Source: Aureococcus anophagefferens (lineage: Eukaryota > Sar > Pelagophyceae > Pelagomonadales > Pelagomonadaceae). Taken from it: DNA of 52,741 nt. This document shows positions 27,676-38,029 of this stretch, one piece after another; the stretch's first letter is position 1; each line of letters starts with the position of its first letter. The translations under genes and the position numbers were made by a program. Location: positions 806,910 through 859,650 of the forward strand of contig NW_008705575.1 in the NCBI RefSeq assembly GCF_000186865.1, read 5' to 3'. The notes below the pieces were generated by a model. The model did not search any database and was not told the DNA's origin. It saw only the letters and a list, made by a program, of their open reading frames with translations.

Positions 27676-28161
27676 TCACGACTGGTGGGACTTCGCCGCG
27701 GTCTTGCGCTTCGGCGTTTTGAAGAGCCGGCCCGGCGACGGCGGCGCCTGGAGGATGGCCACGCGCGACGGCGCCGGCAGCGACGCGTAGACGCACGCGA
27801 GCGTCGCGGCCTCGCCGAGGACGACGACGAGGAACCCGGACGACATGCGGCCGAGGAGCACCGCGGCCGCGTGGAGGACGACGATGAGCGAGCGCGGCAG
27901 GCAGAGCGTCGCCGCGAGGTTGCTGTCGCCGTAGAACGCGACTTTGGCGTAGAGCACGCCGACGATGATCTGGCTGTTGAGGCCGAAGCACGTGAAGTCC
28001 TTCGAGCCCTCCTCGGGCACGAAGGAGCGGCCGTAGCTGCTCTGCTGCGCGAGGTTCCCCTTGCCGACGAAGGGCCAGCCCTTGTAGAGAAGGACGACGC
28101 CGACGAAGTGGTAGAGCGCGATGGCGCCGTGGATCAGGCGCGACGGTACGGAGATGGGCAT
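27676..28161 (-). CDS. Small multi-pass membrane protein
   Basis: The protein is 161 aa. It has hydrophobic segments near LIHGAIALYHFVGVVLLY, NSQIIVGVLYAKVAF, LIVVLHAAAVLLG and GFLVVVLGEAATLACVYA, so about four membrane spans, and a basic C-terminal tail (KTPKRKTAAKSHQS). No family is recognised. It is convergent with the protease gene (22 bp between stops) and divergent from the gene at 28321, with which it shares a 159-bp promoter region. Confidence 0.7.
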   Translation of the reverse strand: MPISVPSRLIHGAIALYHFVGVVLLYKGWPFVGKGNLAQQSSYGRSFVPEEGSKDFTCFGLNSQIIVGVLYAKVAFYGDSNLAATLCLPRSLIVVLHAAAVLLGRMSSGFLVVVLGEAATLACVYASLPAPSRVAILQAPPSPGRLFKTPKRKTAAKSHQS

Positions 28162-28320
28162 AGTGCACACGCGTCGGCGCGCACGCTCGAGGCGTCGAGA
28201 GTTGCTGAGCGAGCTGTTTTGGCGCGAAGACTTGTGGTATTTTTGAGCTTCGCCGATCTCGGCAGCGCAGCACCGCGTGGGCCAGCCGCAGCACCACCGC
28301 CGGCAGCCGCGCCGCGCGCG

Positions 28321-29697
28321 ATGGACTCGTTCATGGCCTCCTTGCAAGCGGCGAAGAAGAAGCGCAAGCCCGTGACCGGCTACGCGGAAAACGCGCAACC
28401 AGCGGCGCCGGCAACACCCGCGGCGCCGGCGCAGCCCTCGCCGGCGATGCCGCCGCCCTTCGCTGCGTCGACCGCTGCCTCGGCGCCGATCTTCGGCGCG
28501 TGGCCGGCCTACGCCGGCGCGCCGACCGTGCCGGAGATGCCGCGGAAGCGGCCGCGCGACGACGGCCGCGAGCCGCGGCCGCCGCGGCCGCCGCGCGACC
28601 GCGGCGACGGCGACCGCGGCGACCGCGGCAAGGGCCGCGGCGGCGGCAAGGGCGGCCGCGGCGGCACGGGCGGCTTCCGCGGCGGCAAGGGCGGCCGCGG
28701 CGGCAAGGGCAAGGGCTTCCGCGACGGCGGCAAGGGCAAGGGCTTCCGCGACGGCGGCAAGGGCAAGGGCCGCGGCTCCGGCGGCGGCAAGGGCAAGGGC
28801 CGCGGCCGCGGCGGCAAGGGCAAGGGCAAGGGCAAGGGCCGCGACGACGGCCCCCGCGCCGCCGCCGCCGTCTGCGTCGCCCTCGACCTCGACCCGGCGG
28901 AGGCGCCGCGCGTCGACGAGCTCGTGCGCGCGTTCGCGTTCGCGCACGCGCAAAAGGTCAAGGACCACCTCGCGGCGGTCCGCGCGCAGAAGCAGCTCGA
29001 CCGCCGCGCGCGCCACGACCCGACCTTCCTCAAGCAGCTCCTCCTCGGCGCCCTCCGCCGCGCGCAGCGCGCCGCGGCCAAGGCCCGCGAGGGCGGCGCC
29101 GACGCCGCCGACGCCGCCGCCGCCGCCGAGGCGCCGGCGCCCGCCGCCGACGAAGCTCCCGCCGCCGACGCGGCAGCGCCCGCGGATGCGGCGGCGCCCG
29201 CCGACGCCGCCGAATCTCCCGCGGCCGACGCGGCAGCGCCCGCGGCCGACGCGGCAGCGCCCGCCGTCGCGAGCGCCGCGGCTCCCGAGGCGGCCGCCGC
29301 CGACGCGGCGGCGCCCGCCGTCGCGAGCGACGCCGCGGCGTCCCCGTCGGCGGCGGCCGACGCGGCTCCCGAAGCGGCCGCCGCCGAGACGGCCGCGGAC
29401 GCCGCCGACGCCGCCGAGATCGCCGACGCGCCGCCGCCCGCGCCCGCGCCGCCGGCCGCGCGGCGCCTCGGCGACGCGACGGCGGCGCTCGCGCGCGTCG
29501 AGGCCATCTTCGCCGCCGCCCACGACGNNNNNNNNNNNNNNNNNNNNNNNNNNNNNNNNNNNNNNNNNNNNNNNNNNTCGCCCAGATGCTCAGCGGCGTC
29601 GCGCGGGTGTGGCAGCAGCAGGACAAGGAGGCGGCGCGCGCGAAGGCGCGCGACGACGCCGCGAAGCGCCGCGAGCCCGCCGCCGCCGCCGCGCCGC

Positions 29698-29733
<36 letters not shown>

Positions 29734-30020
29734 GCGACAGCGACAGCGACGACGACGACGACGAGTCGGCGCAGGGCGGCGTCGTCCGCGCGCACCCGCT
29801 CCTCGGCGCGGCCGCGCCGCCGCCGCCGAAGCGCCGCCGCGGGGCCGGCGCCGGCGCGGGGCGCATGTCCCGGGACATGCAGGTCGCCGCGCGCGCCGCG
29901 GGCCTGGACGAGTCCGACGACGAGTCCGACGACGACGAGTCCGACGACGACGAGTCCGGGGCGGGCGCGCCCGTCGCGAACGACCTCCTCGTCGCGGCGC
30001 AGGCGGCGGGGTTGCTGTAA
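28321..30020 (+). CDS. RGG/GKG-repeat nuclear protein, interrupted by gap
   Basis: The frame starts MDSFMASLQAAKKKRKPVTG and runs to the 50-N gap at 29528. After the gap it resumes in another register and ends at 30020. The gap length is unknown, so the shift is not evidence of a break. About residues 80-180 consist of Arg-Gly and Gly-Lys-Gly repeats, then a helical segment (VDELVRAFAFAHAQKVKDHL), a long Ala/Pro-rich stretch, and after the gap an acidic run and a basic patch (PPPPKRRRGAG). Such composition is typical of RNA-binding or nucleolar proteins. A specific function cannot be assigned. Confidence 0.7.
29528..29577. other. Assembly gap (50 N)
   Basis: A second run of exactly 50 N, inside the RGG-repeat gene, at a low-complexity GC-rich site where assembly or sequencing would be expected to fail. 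Confidence 0.98.
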
Positions 30021-30372
30021 GGTGTCGCTTCGAGTCGCATGTGTGCTGCCTCGGCAGGTGGCCCGGCGCCGGGGCGCACGGGTGCGGCGTGTGGCGGCGG
30101 CGCCGGTCGCGCGCGACGGCGTCGAGGGCGGCGGCGCCGCGCGCGGGATCGATCAGCAGAACCCGAGCTCCGGCGCCGGCTATTGCGCGCGCGCGCCGCT
30201 GCGCACCGTCGACGCACCGCTGCGCTGTACACCGCACTCGACGCGCCGCAGCGTGCTGCGTTTTCGACGCATCGCTCGACGCGCCGCGCCGCGCACTCGA
30301 CGCGCACTCGACGCGCCGCGGCGCTCGACGCATCGTTCGCAGCGCACATTCGACGCGCCGCGCCGCGCGACC
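30021..30372. other. Spacer with many short TCGACGC repeats
   Basis: No gene is recognised. From about 30205 to the ATG at 30373 the motif TCGACGC followed by GCCG or A recurs about eight times at irregular spacing. This probably includes the promoter and 5' UTR of the downstream gene. Confidence 0.5.
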
Positions 30373-32520
30373 ATGGATTTCGACGACGACGCTCTGCTCG
30401 CGCTGGCCGAGAGCGCAGACTGGGGGCGCACGAACTCGGAACCCATCGCGACTCCGGACGCGCCGTCGCCGGCGGCCGCGCCGTCGCCCGACGACGCGCC
30501 GGGCGACGCCGCCGACGTCGCCGACGACGAGATCGCAGAGTGCTCCGACTACGAAAACGCAGTGGCGCAGTTCAACGAGTATCTGAACAATGAGAGCATG
30601 GCGCGCCAGATTATCAAGGCGCTCGAGCACTCAGCGAATCACTTTAATCATACGTTGCTCGAGATCGTGTCGAACGTTCTGATCGAGCTCTACGTGGACC
30701 TGCAAGAGCAGGAGCACAAGGAGAATGATGCCACGGGTCGCCTCCTGGCCATGTGTGAGAAGCGCGCGGGCGACGTCGTGCAACTCAGCCAGCTGATCCC
30801 GGTGGCCCCCAACGATCGAAAGACCGCGAAGCTCCGCGCTGAGCTGCGAAACCGCGAGTACGTGAAGCCGAAGCAGAAAGACACCAAGATCTCTAACTTT
30901 TTCCAGCGGAAGCCGAGCAGTCCGAATAAGCGCGCTCCATCCGAGCCGAGCCCGCTCGAGCATGCTGCATCTGAGCCAGGCGCGCTCAAGCGCAAACAGG
31001 ACATCTACGACATTAATGATATCCTGCAAATCGACACGCTCGACTGCGAATCGGACTCTGAACCGGATTCCGACGAGTATTTAGGGTTCCCCGCCAGCGT
31101 GCTCCCGAATCCGGACGCGCCCCACATGTCCCAGGCCCGCAACCTGCCTCCCGCGCCGGAGCCCGAGGAGTCGGTCCCGGAGCCGGAGTCCGCGGTCTCG
31201 TCGCAGTTCGATAACGGCACCGGCGCGGTCTCGTCGCTCTCTCAGGATGACGACTGCGACGGTGCGGTGACCTCTTCGCAGATGAGCGGATGTGCCAATA
31301 ATGACCACATCGGAGGCGATCAGATGCTCGGCAAAGTTCGATCGATGCGAAAGGAACTGCTGGAAAAACAAATGGCAGCCCGCAAGCTGTCTCGGCGCGA
31401 TTTGGCACCGGGGCTCACCACTCATTGGCGCCGGACGCCGCGCGCAGAGCTGTTGCTTCGGCTGGCACGTTTTCTGCCGCCAAACAGCGAGCACGTCGCA
31501 TTGCTTTCGCCGGACGTATGGGAGTCTATTCAAAAATTGCCGCATCTGAATGTTGAGGAACTATCGAAGCTCGTCGACGTCATCGAGATCTCGCGTTACG
31601 AGCCGTCCCGTCAGTTCGCTCATACTTTGCGACATCAGAATCTCACCTTTGCAGACGCCGAAGAGCTCGACATGCGCAGCGTCTCGAGGACGACATTGGT
31701 CGTCGTTACTGACCACGCTGGCATCAAAAAATTTCATGGACCGCGCGCACCGGAGGTCTTGGCGCTTGCCCTTTTCGTGTCAAAAAAGGATCAGACGATT
31801 CGAGATACGTTCGGCTCCTCGGACCGCGGCGATTGGGGACCGGCGCGACTCTCGGTCCTACGGTTGGTGTCGAAGGCAGCAAAGTATTGCCGTAACATCA
31901 GAGAGGAATCAAAAGGGCACATCGGCCGCATGCACGCCGAAGGCACGCGCAGGATGCGGGCGGGTCTGCAGAAGGACCCAGACAAGTGCGACATCGGCGG
32001 CTACGCGCACATCGACCCCAGTTGGCGCGACGACAAAGATTACGGCGACGATGTCACTTTCAACGCGGTGAAGGTCTGTCACCTGGAAATAACATTCGTG
32101 CCCTTTCTAGCTGCTTTCCGCAACGCCTGCCGGGAAAGCGTCGGTCTGCCTGGCATCAATTATTCGCTCGGCGACGCGGTAACGGCGCCTGCCGTCATGT
32201 TTTCAAGCAATTACCAATCTCCGATGCATGTGGATGGCGGTAGCGCGAATTCATTTCCCGAGTCGATCGCTTGGGTCAAGCTGCGGGTCACGGGTGAACC
32301 CTGGCACTTTTGCATTCCGGCAGCGAGCTGCGTCTTCGACCTCGATAAGTCGGCTCCTTGTTTCTGCGTCCTTCAAGCGGCTGACACCCTCCACGGCACG
32401 CTCCATCATTCAGGCTACGAGCACGATGGCTGCGGAACGGTCCTCGTGTCCAGCAGCAAGCTCATGACGGAGGCCGCGCGGGAGCTCATGAAGCGCGGTG
32501 GAAAGCGCCCGCGGCATTAA
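30373..32520 (+). CDS. Protein with PIP-like motif and possible 2-oxoglutarate oxygenase domain
   Basis: This single exon encodes 715 aa. An acidic N-terminus leads to a helical stretch (about 60-165), then DTKISNFFQRKP, which resembles a PCNA-interacting PIP box (I..FF) without the usual Gln. A Ser/Pro/Glu-rich region follows. The C-terminal 300 residues include MHVDGGSANSF (an HxD pair) and TLHGTLHHSGYEHDG (candidate distal His), which would fit a double-stranded beta-helix 2-oxoglutarate/Fe(II) oxygenase. This is a motif-level inference. Base composition is clearly less GC-rich than that of flanking genes, with A/T in many third positions, so recent transfer or a mobile origin is possible. 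The family is not recognised. Confidence 0.6.
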   Translation: MDFDDDALLALAESADWGRTNSEPIATPDAPSPAAAPSPDDAPGDAADVADDEIAECSDYENAVAQFNEYLNNESMARQIIKALEHSANHFNHTLLEIVSNVLIELYVDLQEQEHKENDATGRLLAMCEKRAGDVVQLSQLIPVAPNDRKTAKLRAELRNREYVKPKQKDTKISNFFQRKPSSPNKRAPSEPSPLEHAASEPGALKRKQDIYDINDILQIDTLDCESDSEPDSDEYLGFPASVLPNPDAPHMSQARNLPPAPEPEESVPEPESAVSSQFDNGTGAVSSLSQDDDCDGAVTSSQMSGCANNDHIGGDQMLGKVRSMRKELLEKQMAARKLSRRDLAPGLTTHWRRTPRAELLLRLARFLPPNSEHVALLSPDVWESIQKLPHLNVEELSKLVDVIEISRYEPSRQFAHTLRHQNLTFADAEELDMRSVSRTTLVVVTDHAGIKKFHGPRAPEVLALALFVSKKDQTIRDTFGSSDRGDWGPARLSVLRLVSKAAKYCRNIREESKGHIGRMHAEGTRRMRAGLQKDPDKCDIGGYAHIDPSWRDDKDYGDDVTFNAVKVCHLEITFVPFLAAFRNACRESVGLPGINYSLGDAVTAPAVMFSSNYQSPMHVDGGSANSFPESIAWVKLRVTGEPWHFCIPAASCVFDLDKSAPCFCVLQAADTLHGTLHHSGYEHDGCGTVLVSSSKLMTEAARELMKRGGKRPRH

Positions 32521-32545
32521 CGTCGCCTCATTAAACCACCCCTGC

Positions 32546-33918
32546 CTAGAGGTCGATCTCGATGGTCTTCTGGAGCGTGTTGGCTTTGGACTTGTAGAGG
32601 TAGATCTTCTTCGTGGCCCAGCACTTGGCGCCCGCGGCCGTGATCGCCGTGAGCTTGAGGAAGTAGGCCGTCTCCGCGACGCCCTCGCCGCCGACGTCGA
32701 ACTCCCAGTCGTCGTCGGCGTCGGGGAAGGTTCGCGCGTCGTCCATGTCCGCGCCGCCCGTCGGCGAGCAGGCGGCGGACTTGGACGGGCTCCGGGGCTC
32801 CGCGGCGTCCGTGGCGATGTCCGGCACGTTCTCGAGCGCGAGCTTGCGGTAGGACGGCGTGAGCGACCGGCCGCGGCCGTCGCCGTCCGGGTCGAGGCCG
32901 GCGAGGTCGCAGGTCACGGAGAAGGTCCGGTCCTCGGAGAAGCCCCCGGCCGACGCCGGCGGGATGAAGACGTCGCCGCCCATGCCGCCGGGCTCGACGA
33001 GCTCGACGGCGTCGTCGCCGTCCTCCTCCTCGCTCTTGACGACCTTGTTCTTGAGCCAGCCCTTGCTCGCCTTGGCCGGGTGGAGCACCGTCGTCCAGAC
33101 CTACCGAGTGCGACGGGGTCGGATTTCTTCACATCTTCAGGCGACATTCACGCGAAAAAACACTCCTGTAGCTCGACGCTGGTCCAGACCGCCGTGTCCA
33201 TGGAGAGGAGCTCGGCGAACTCGACCTTGACGAGCTCGACCTTGGCGAACGCGACTTTCGCGTCGCCGAGCCCTCTGAAGACGACGTCGCCCGCGATGGC
33301 GCCGTCGAGGTCGTGGCAGTTCTTGCCGTAGTCGAAGACCACCGTGGCGCCCGGCGCGACGTCGTCGAGCGTCAAGATGTGGGGCGGCGGCAGGCCGGGC
33401 AGCGCCGCGACGGATCGCGCGGGCGCCGAGTGGACGCGGAGCAGGTGGACGGGCGCGCGCGCCTCGACGAAGCCGCCGGAGAAGGAGTACCAGGGCTTGT
33501 GCGCCTTGGCGAAGATCTGGTGGCGGATGTAGTAGAGCGTGCCCGCGTAGGTCGGCCGGAGGCCGTCCCTCGGGTAGACCTCCGAGAGGTCGATCTCGAA
33601 GGGCAGCGTCGCGCCGCGGTCGTCCAATTTCAGATTCTCCGAGTCGGCGACGGTCCACTCGCGGAAGGCGAGCGTGTGGCCCTCGATGGACTTGTTGTAG
33701 GTCGAGAACTGCTCGAAGGCGATCGTGATCTGGTTCACGTAGACGGGCAGCTTCGTGCTCGCCTTGGCGGTGACGCGGCCGCGGATGACGCCGTCGTGCT
33801 TGTAGCAGCCGACCTCGCCGTACTCGTTGAACGGCTTGAGGTAGGGGTCGTCGACGAACCGCAGGCACTCGTCGCCCTCGAGCGTGAGCTCCAACGACAT
33901 GCCATCGAGCCAGCCCAT
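32546..33918 (-). CDS. VPS26-like arrestin-fold protein
   Basis: The model is complement(32546..33100, 33190..33918), 427 aa. The N-terminal beta domain has GVIRGRVTAKAS, LPFEIDLSEVY and YAGTLYYIRHQIF. The segment VVFDYGKNCHDLDGAIAGDV followed by KVAFAKVELVKVEF lines up with the VPS26 linker between its two arrestin domains. The C-terminal domain ends FLKLTAITAAGAKCWATKKI, then YLYK, as in VPS26-type C-domains. VPS26 proteins form part of retromer-type endosomal sorting complexes. The intron (33101-33189) is a family 3 introner, and splicing restores DTAVWTTVLHP in frame. The N-terminus begins MGWLDGMSLELTL. A general alpha-arrestin is the alternative. Confidence 0.65.
33101..33181 (-). mobile_element. 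Family 3 introner (81 bp) forming an intron
   Basis: On the coding (minus) strand the element starts CAGCGTCGAGCTACAGGAGTG-like and ends CACTCGGTAG. It is flanked by a perfect 8-bp TSD: GTCTGGAC in sense, seen as GTCCAGAC at 33093-33100 and 33182-33189 on the plus strand. The 5' TSD supplies the GT donor and the element the AG. It is closely similar to 10036-10115 in an unrelated gene, showing independent insertion. Confidence 0.88.
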
Positions 33919-34055
33919 CTTCTGCCGGTAGTTTCTATTCAGAAAGTAATACTTGAAGCAATCCTTGAACTGAGCTGAAGCGACGCACTCGTCTCGCCCG
34001 ACTTAGAACTCGCCACTTGTCGCCCTCGTCGCACCAAAGCCGTGCGGTCTTTATT

Positions 34056-37000
34056 TTACGACACGTCGCGCATCTCGCCGAGCGCGCTGAGCGTCGAGTC
34101 GAGGAGGTGGAGCTCCGTGGTGAGGTCGCCCTCGCGGTCGCCCGCGGCCGGGTCGACCTCCTCGTCGGCGTGCGTCGCCGTCTCGTGGGCCGCGGTCTCG
34201 AGCCGGACGCGGCGCTGGAGGAGCTTGAGGCTGCGGAGGTCGCTCTGGACGACGTCGTACTGGACGAGGCCCGGCGTCGTGCCGCCGTGGCGGTGGCGCC
34301 GCGGCGTCTCCGCGGCCTTGCCGTAGCCCGCGACGGCGACGCGCTCGCGCTCGTCGCGGCCGGCGCCGCGCGTCTCGAGCGCGACGGCGCGCGGGCCGCG
34401 GCGGAGCTCCTCCTCGAGGCGCGCGTCGCGCGACGACGCGAGGCCGGACACGCGCTGGTCGTCGGACCGCTGCGCGAGGCCCGACGTCGCGCCGGCGACC
34501 GTGGCGCCGCGGATCATGTCCACGAGGTCGACCTTCTCCTGGCGCAACAGCTCCGCGAGCCGCGCGATGCGCCGCGCGTCGCGCTCCGCCTCGCGGACGC
34601 GGCGCCGCGAGTTCGCCACGAGCTCGTGCGTGACGTGCCAGCGGCGGAAGCCCGACGGGTGCGACGTGATGCGGCTGTGCAGGCCGAGCTCGTAGGCCGG
34701 CAGGCCCTGGCGCACGACGATGTCGTCGGCCGCGCGCGCCGCGGCCGCGCGCGGCGGCGGCGGCGCGGGCGACGCCGGGCCCGCGGCCTCGGCGGCCTCC
34801 TCCGCGGCGCCGGCGTCGTCCTCCGCCTCCGACGGCCCCCGGTCGCGCCCGTCGGCGCGCTCGTCGTTGCCGAGCCAGGCCCGGGCGAGCGGCGCGGCCT
34901 CCGTGCGGTCCGCGGCCGCGGCGAGCTCCGTCGAATCCTGGGAGTCGGACCGCGCGTTCGAGTCGCGGCGCGCCCGCGGCGCGTCCCGCGGCGCCTCGCC
35001 GCCGAGCCAGAGCCGGTCGTCGGGCCCGCGGCGCGCCGCGTCGGGCGGCCGCGGCGCCGCGTCCGATTTCGCGAGCACGGCCATGAGCGGCCGCACGCCG
35101 CCCGCGTCGCGGATGCGCATGCGCGCGACGAGGTCCGACGACGCGATGGTGCGCAGCGTCTCGGCGAGGTCGTGGGCCGCGGCGAAGCCCTCGCCCTCCG
35201 CGCGGACCATGTCCTGGAGCAGGTCGACGATGGTCTGGATGACGCTCCGGTCCGCGTCGATCGCGTCCTTCAGCTGCGCCTTGAGCTGGGCCTGGTCGAA
35301 GCGGTTCGCCGACGAGCCGCCCTTGACGTCGCCCGGCGGCCGCTCCCAGTCCGGCCCCTCCGGCGGCTCCGGCGCCTCCTCGGACGCCTCGGAGCGCACG
35401 GGGCTCGGCGACCGGCTCGCGGAGCGGTCGCGCCGGTTCGGCGCGGGCGACGGGCTGCGGCCGCGGCACCGGCCCGGGTCGCCGACGAGGGCGACCAGCG
35501 CGCCGGCGGCCTGGACCGCCGCCTGGGGCCGCTCGCGGCCCCGGCTCAGCATGGACACGAGCCGCGGGACCGCCGACGTCCGCGCGAGCTCGCCGCGCAG
35601 CGACCCCTCCACGGGCGCCTCGTCGGCCACGGGCGGCGGCGCCTCGACGCAGTCCTCCTCCGACGCCTCCTCGACCGTGTCCAGCGGCGTCTTCGCCGCG
35701 CCGCCCTGGTCGCCCGCGCGGACGAGCGCGCGGAGCGTCAGCGCCGCGCCCGCCTGGGCAGGACGAGAGAGATTCAACGTCGCTTCAACGTGAGTGTTCC
35801 GCGCGCGCGCGTCACGGTAAAAAACATCCACGCTTCGAGACCGTTCCGAGAGATGATCGCTCGTCCAAAAATCAGCCGAAACGAGTGGGAACCGGCCGAG
35901 AAAGGAGCCTTTGAAGTTGGGAATTTCGCTCTCTTGTCCTGCCCTGGCGCCCGCCTGGCCCCACTCGTCGCGGTCCGCGAGCAGGTCGACGACGGCGTCG
36001 ACGCCGCCGGCGTCGCGCAGCGCCTGGAGCCGCGGCAGGACGTCGTCGCCGTTGTGGGACAGCGCGTCCTCGTCGACGTCCGCGTCCACGAGATTCCGCA
36101 TCGCCGCCATCGCGGCCAGGTTCCGCCGCCGCCGGTTGAAGTCGCCGTCGTCGCCCTCGTCGTCGTCGGCGACGTCGTCGTCGACGCGGGGCGGCTCGAA
36201 ACCGTTCTCGCGGCCGTCGTTGTCGGCCTGGATGACGTTGACGACGGCCGTCGCGGCCGCGTCCCTACCTTCCCGGCCCAGGCCCACGAGCGCGTCGTTC
36301 GCCTCGCGCGCGGCCCAGACCTCGCGCCGGTCGATGGGCTGGCCCACGCTGCAGCCCAGGCGGTGGAGCACGGCCTCCTCGTCGGGCGGCAAAGCTTGCG
36401 TCGCGGCGTCCACGATCGATTTCACGACGCCCGGCCGCGCGGAGATCGCCGCGCGCGCCGACGCCGAATTCAGCTCGTCGTCGAGCATGAGCTTGAAGAC
36501 GGACACGGCCTCGGCCGCGTCGACCTCGGGCCGGCTCCAGCCGACGCGCTCGTCGGCGACGTCGAGCAGCCGCGGGAGCAGCTCGGGCTCCTGGAAGATC
36601 TTCGCGCGCGCCTCCTCGGAGTTGTGCACGAGCTCCGACATGGTCCCCAACGCCGACGTGCGCACGTTCTCCGACGGGTGCTCCAGCAGGCCCAGGATGG
36701 GCTGGACGATGTCCGCCTCCTCCATGATGAGGCGGTTCACGCGGTCGTCCTTGTCGTCGCCGCCGGACGCGCCGTCGCTCGCCGCGAAGGACGCGTCCTC
36801 GGGCTTCTCGACGCGCGGCGCCTCGCGGACCTGCTCCCGGTCGTCCGCAACGTCCAACACGTCGGGCACGAAGATCTCGTGGTCGTTGGCGTCGTCGCGC
36901 GCCGTCGACGAGATGACGTTGCGGAGCACGTCCGCGGCCGCGCGCTGCGTCTCCGCGTTGTTCGTCGACGACAGCAGGTCCACGAGGGGCGCGACGCCGC

Positions 37001-38029
37001 CGTTGGCGACGACGGCGCGCACGACGCGCCGCCGCTGGTGGCCGTCGTCGTCGGGCGCGGACCGCCACGACGCGTGCGGGCTCGTCGCGCCCGCGGCCGC
37101 GCGGAGTTCCCGGGTCGCCTCGCCCCACGCCCACGCGCCGCGGCCCGGCTCGCCCCAGGCGGGCGCGACCTCGCGGCGCGAGACGCGCTCGACCTTCTCG
37201 CCCTCGCGCCAGCGGGCGTCGCCCTCGTCGCCGTCGTGGGTCAGGGACCGCAGCGTCTGCACCGCGGACGCGCGGTTCGACGGCTTGGGGTCGTGGAGCA
37301 TGTCGCAGATCGTCTGCCAGCCGGACCAGTGCGCGGAGCCCATGATGCTCCCGCCGTCGCTGCCCGGGCCCAACGACGGCGGCTCGAGCGGCGCCGCGAG
37401 GCCGTCGCCGCCGAAGAGCGTGTGGAAGCCGCCCGGCGCGGTGAAGCCCGGGAGCGGCGCGGCGCGCGGCGGCGGCGGCGCGGCGGGCGCGAACGCGGGC
37501 GTGGCCCGGGCCGTGCCCCCGCCGAGGGGCGCGCCGGCCGGCGGCGCGAAGGCCGGCGCGCTCGGCGTGAAGGCCGGCGCGAGCACGCGGAGCGCCGTGC
37601 CGTCGGCCGCGCGCTTCTCCGCGGCCTCGCGCGCCGCGGACCGCGCCTCGCGCCGCCGCTCGAGGGAGCCCTGGCCCCGCCGCTGCTTCCGGGCCGCGCC
37701 GCGCGGCGCCGCGGCCGGGGGCTCGTAGGCGCCGGCCCACTGCGCGGCGCCGCCGAAGCCCCGGCCGCCGTCGCCGCCGCGGCCGCCGCGGCCCCCGCGG
37801 CCGCCGCGGTGCCGCCGGCCGTCGGTGCCGTAGCCGCCGCTCTGCTGCTGCGAGAGCCGCGACCGCTCCAACCTAGGAATAACGCGTGGACTTCGGCGGG
37901 GCGCGTACGACGCGGCGGGACGCGCTCGAGGGCCTGCTCCTCGAGCTGGAGCCGCTTCAGCTCGACTTCGCGCCGCTTCCGGCGCAGCATGGCCTCCTCG
38001 AAGTCCTCGCCGGCGGCGGCGGCCTCCAT
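34056..38029 (-). CDS. Large armadillo-repeat protein
   Basis: The long frame (34056-37871) has armadillo-type repeats, such as VAPLVDLLSSTNNAETQRAA with DVLRNVI, and VQPILGLLEHPSENVRTSAL. The N-terminal part is Gly/Arg-rich (RGG) and Ala/Pro-rich, and the C-terminal half is Asp/Ser-rich with helical stretches. The frame has no ATG at 37871. A probable first exon starts at the ATG 38029 (MEAAAAGEDFEEAMLRRKRR). A GT...AG intron of about 74 bp (roughly 37848-37921) would join GAGCGC to CAGCAG in phase 0, but this junction is a guess. A family 1 introner sits at 35754-35946. It leaves the frame open if retained. ARM proteins are scaffolds or transport receptors. The specific role is unknown. Confidence 0.7.
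35754..35946 (-). mobile_element. Family 1 introner in the armadillo gene
   Basis: This 193-bp element (plus strand CTGGGCAGGACGAG to CTTGTCCTGCCCTG) is flanked by a perfect 8-bp TSD, GCGCCCGC (35746-35753 and 35947-35954). In sense it ends CTGCCCAG. The 5' TSD reads GCGGGCGC, so the donor would be GC. Element plus one TSD is 201 bp, with no stop in the host frame, so it can be read through as 67 extra codons. Removal joins WGQ to AGAALTL. Confidence 0.88.

Noticed and set aside
28620..28850. GGCAAGGGC repeats as a non-coding minisatellite
   Set aside because: They are in frame in the RGG/GKG protein and mixed with other codons.
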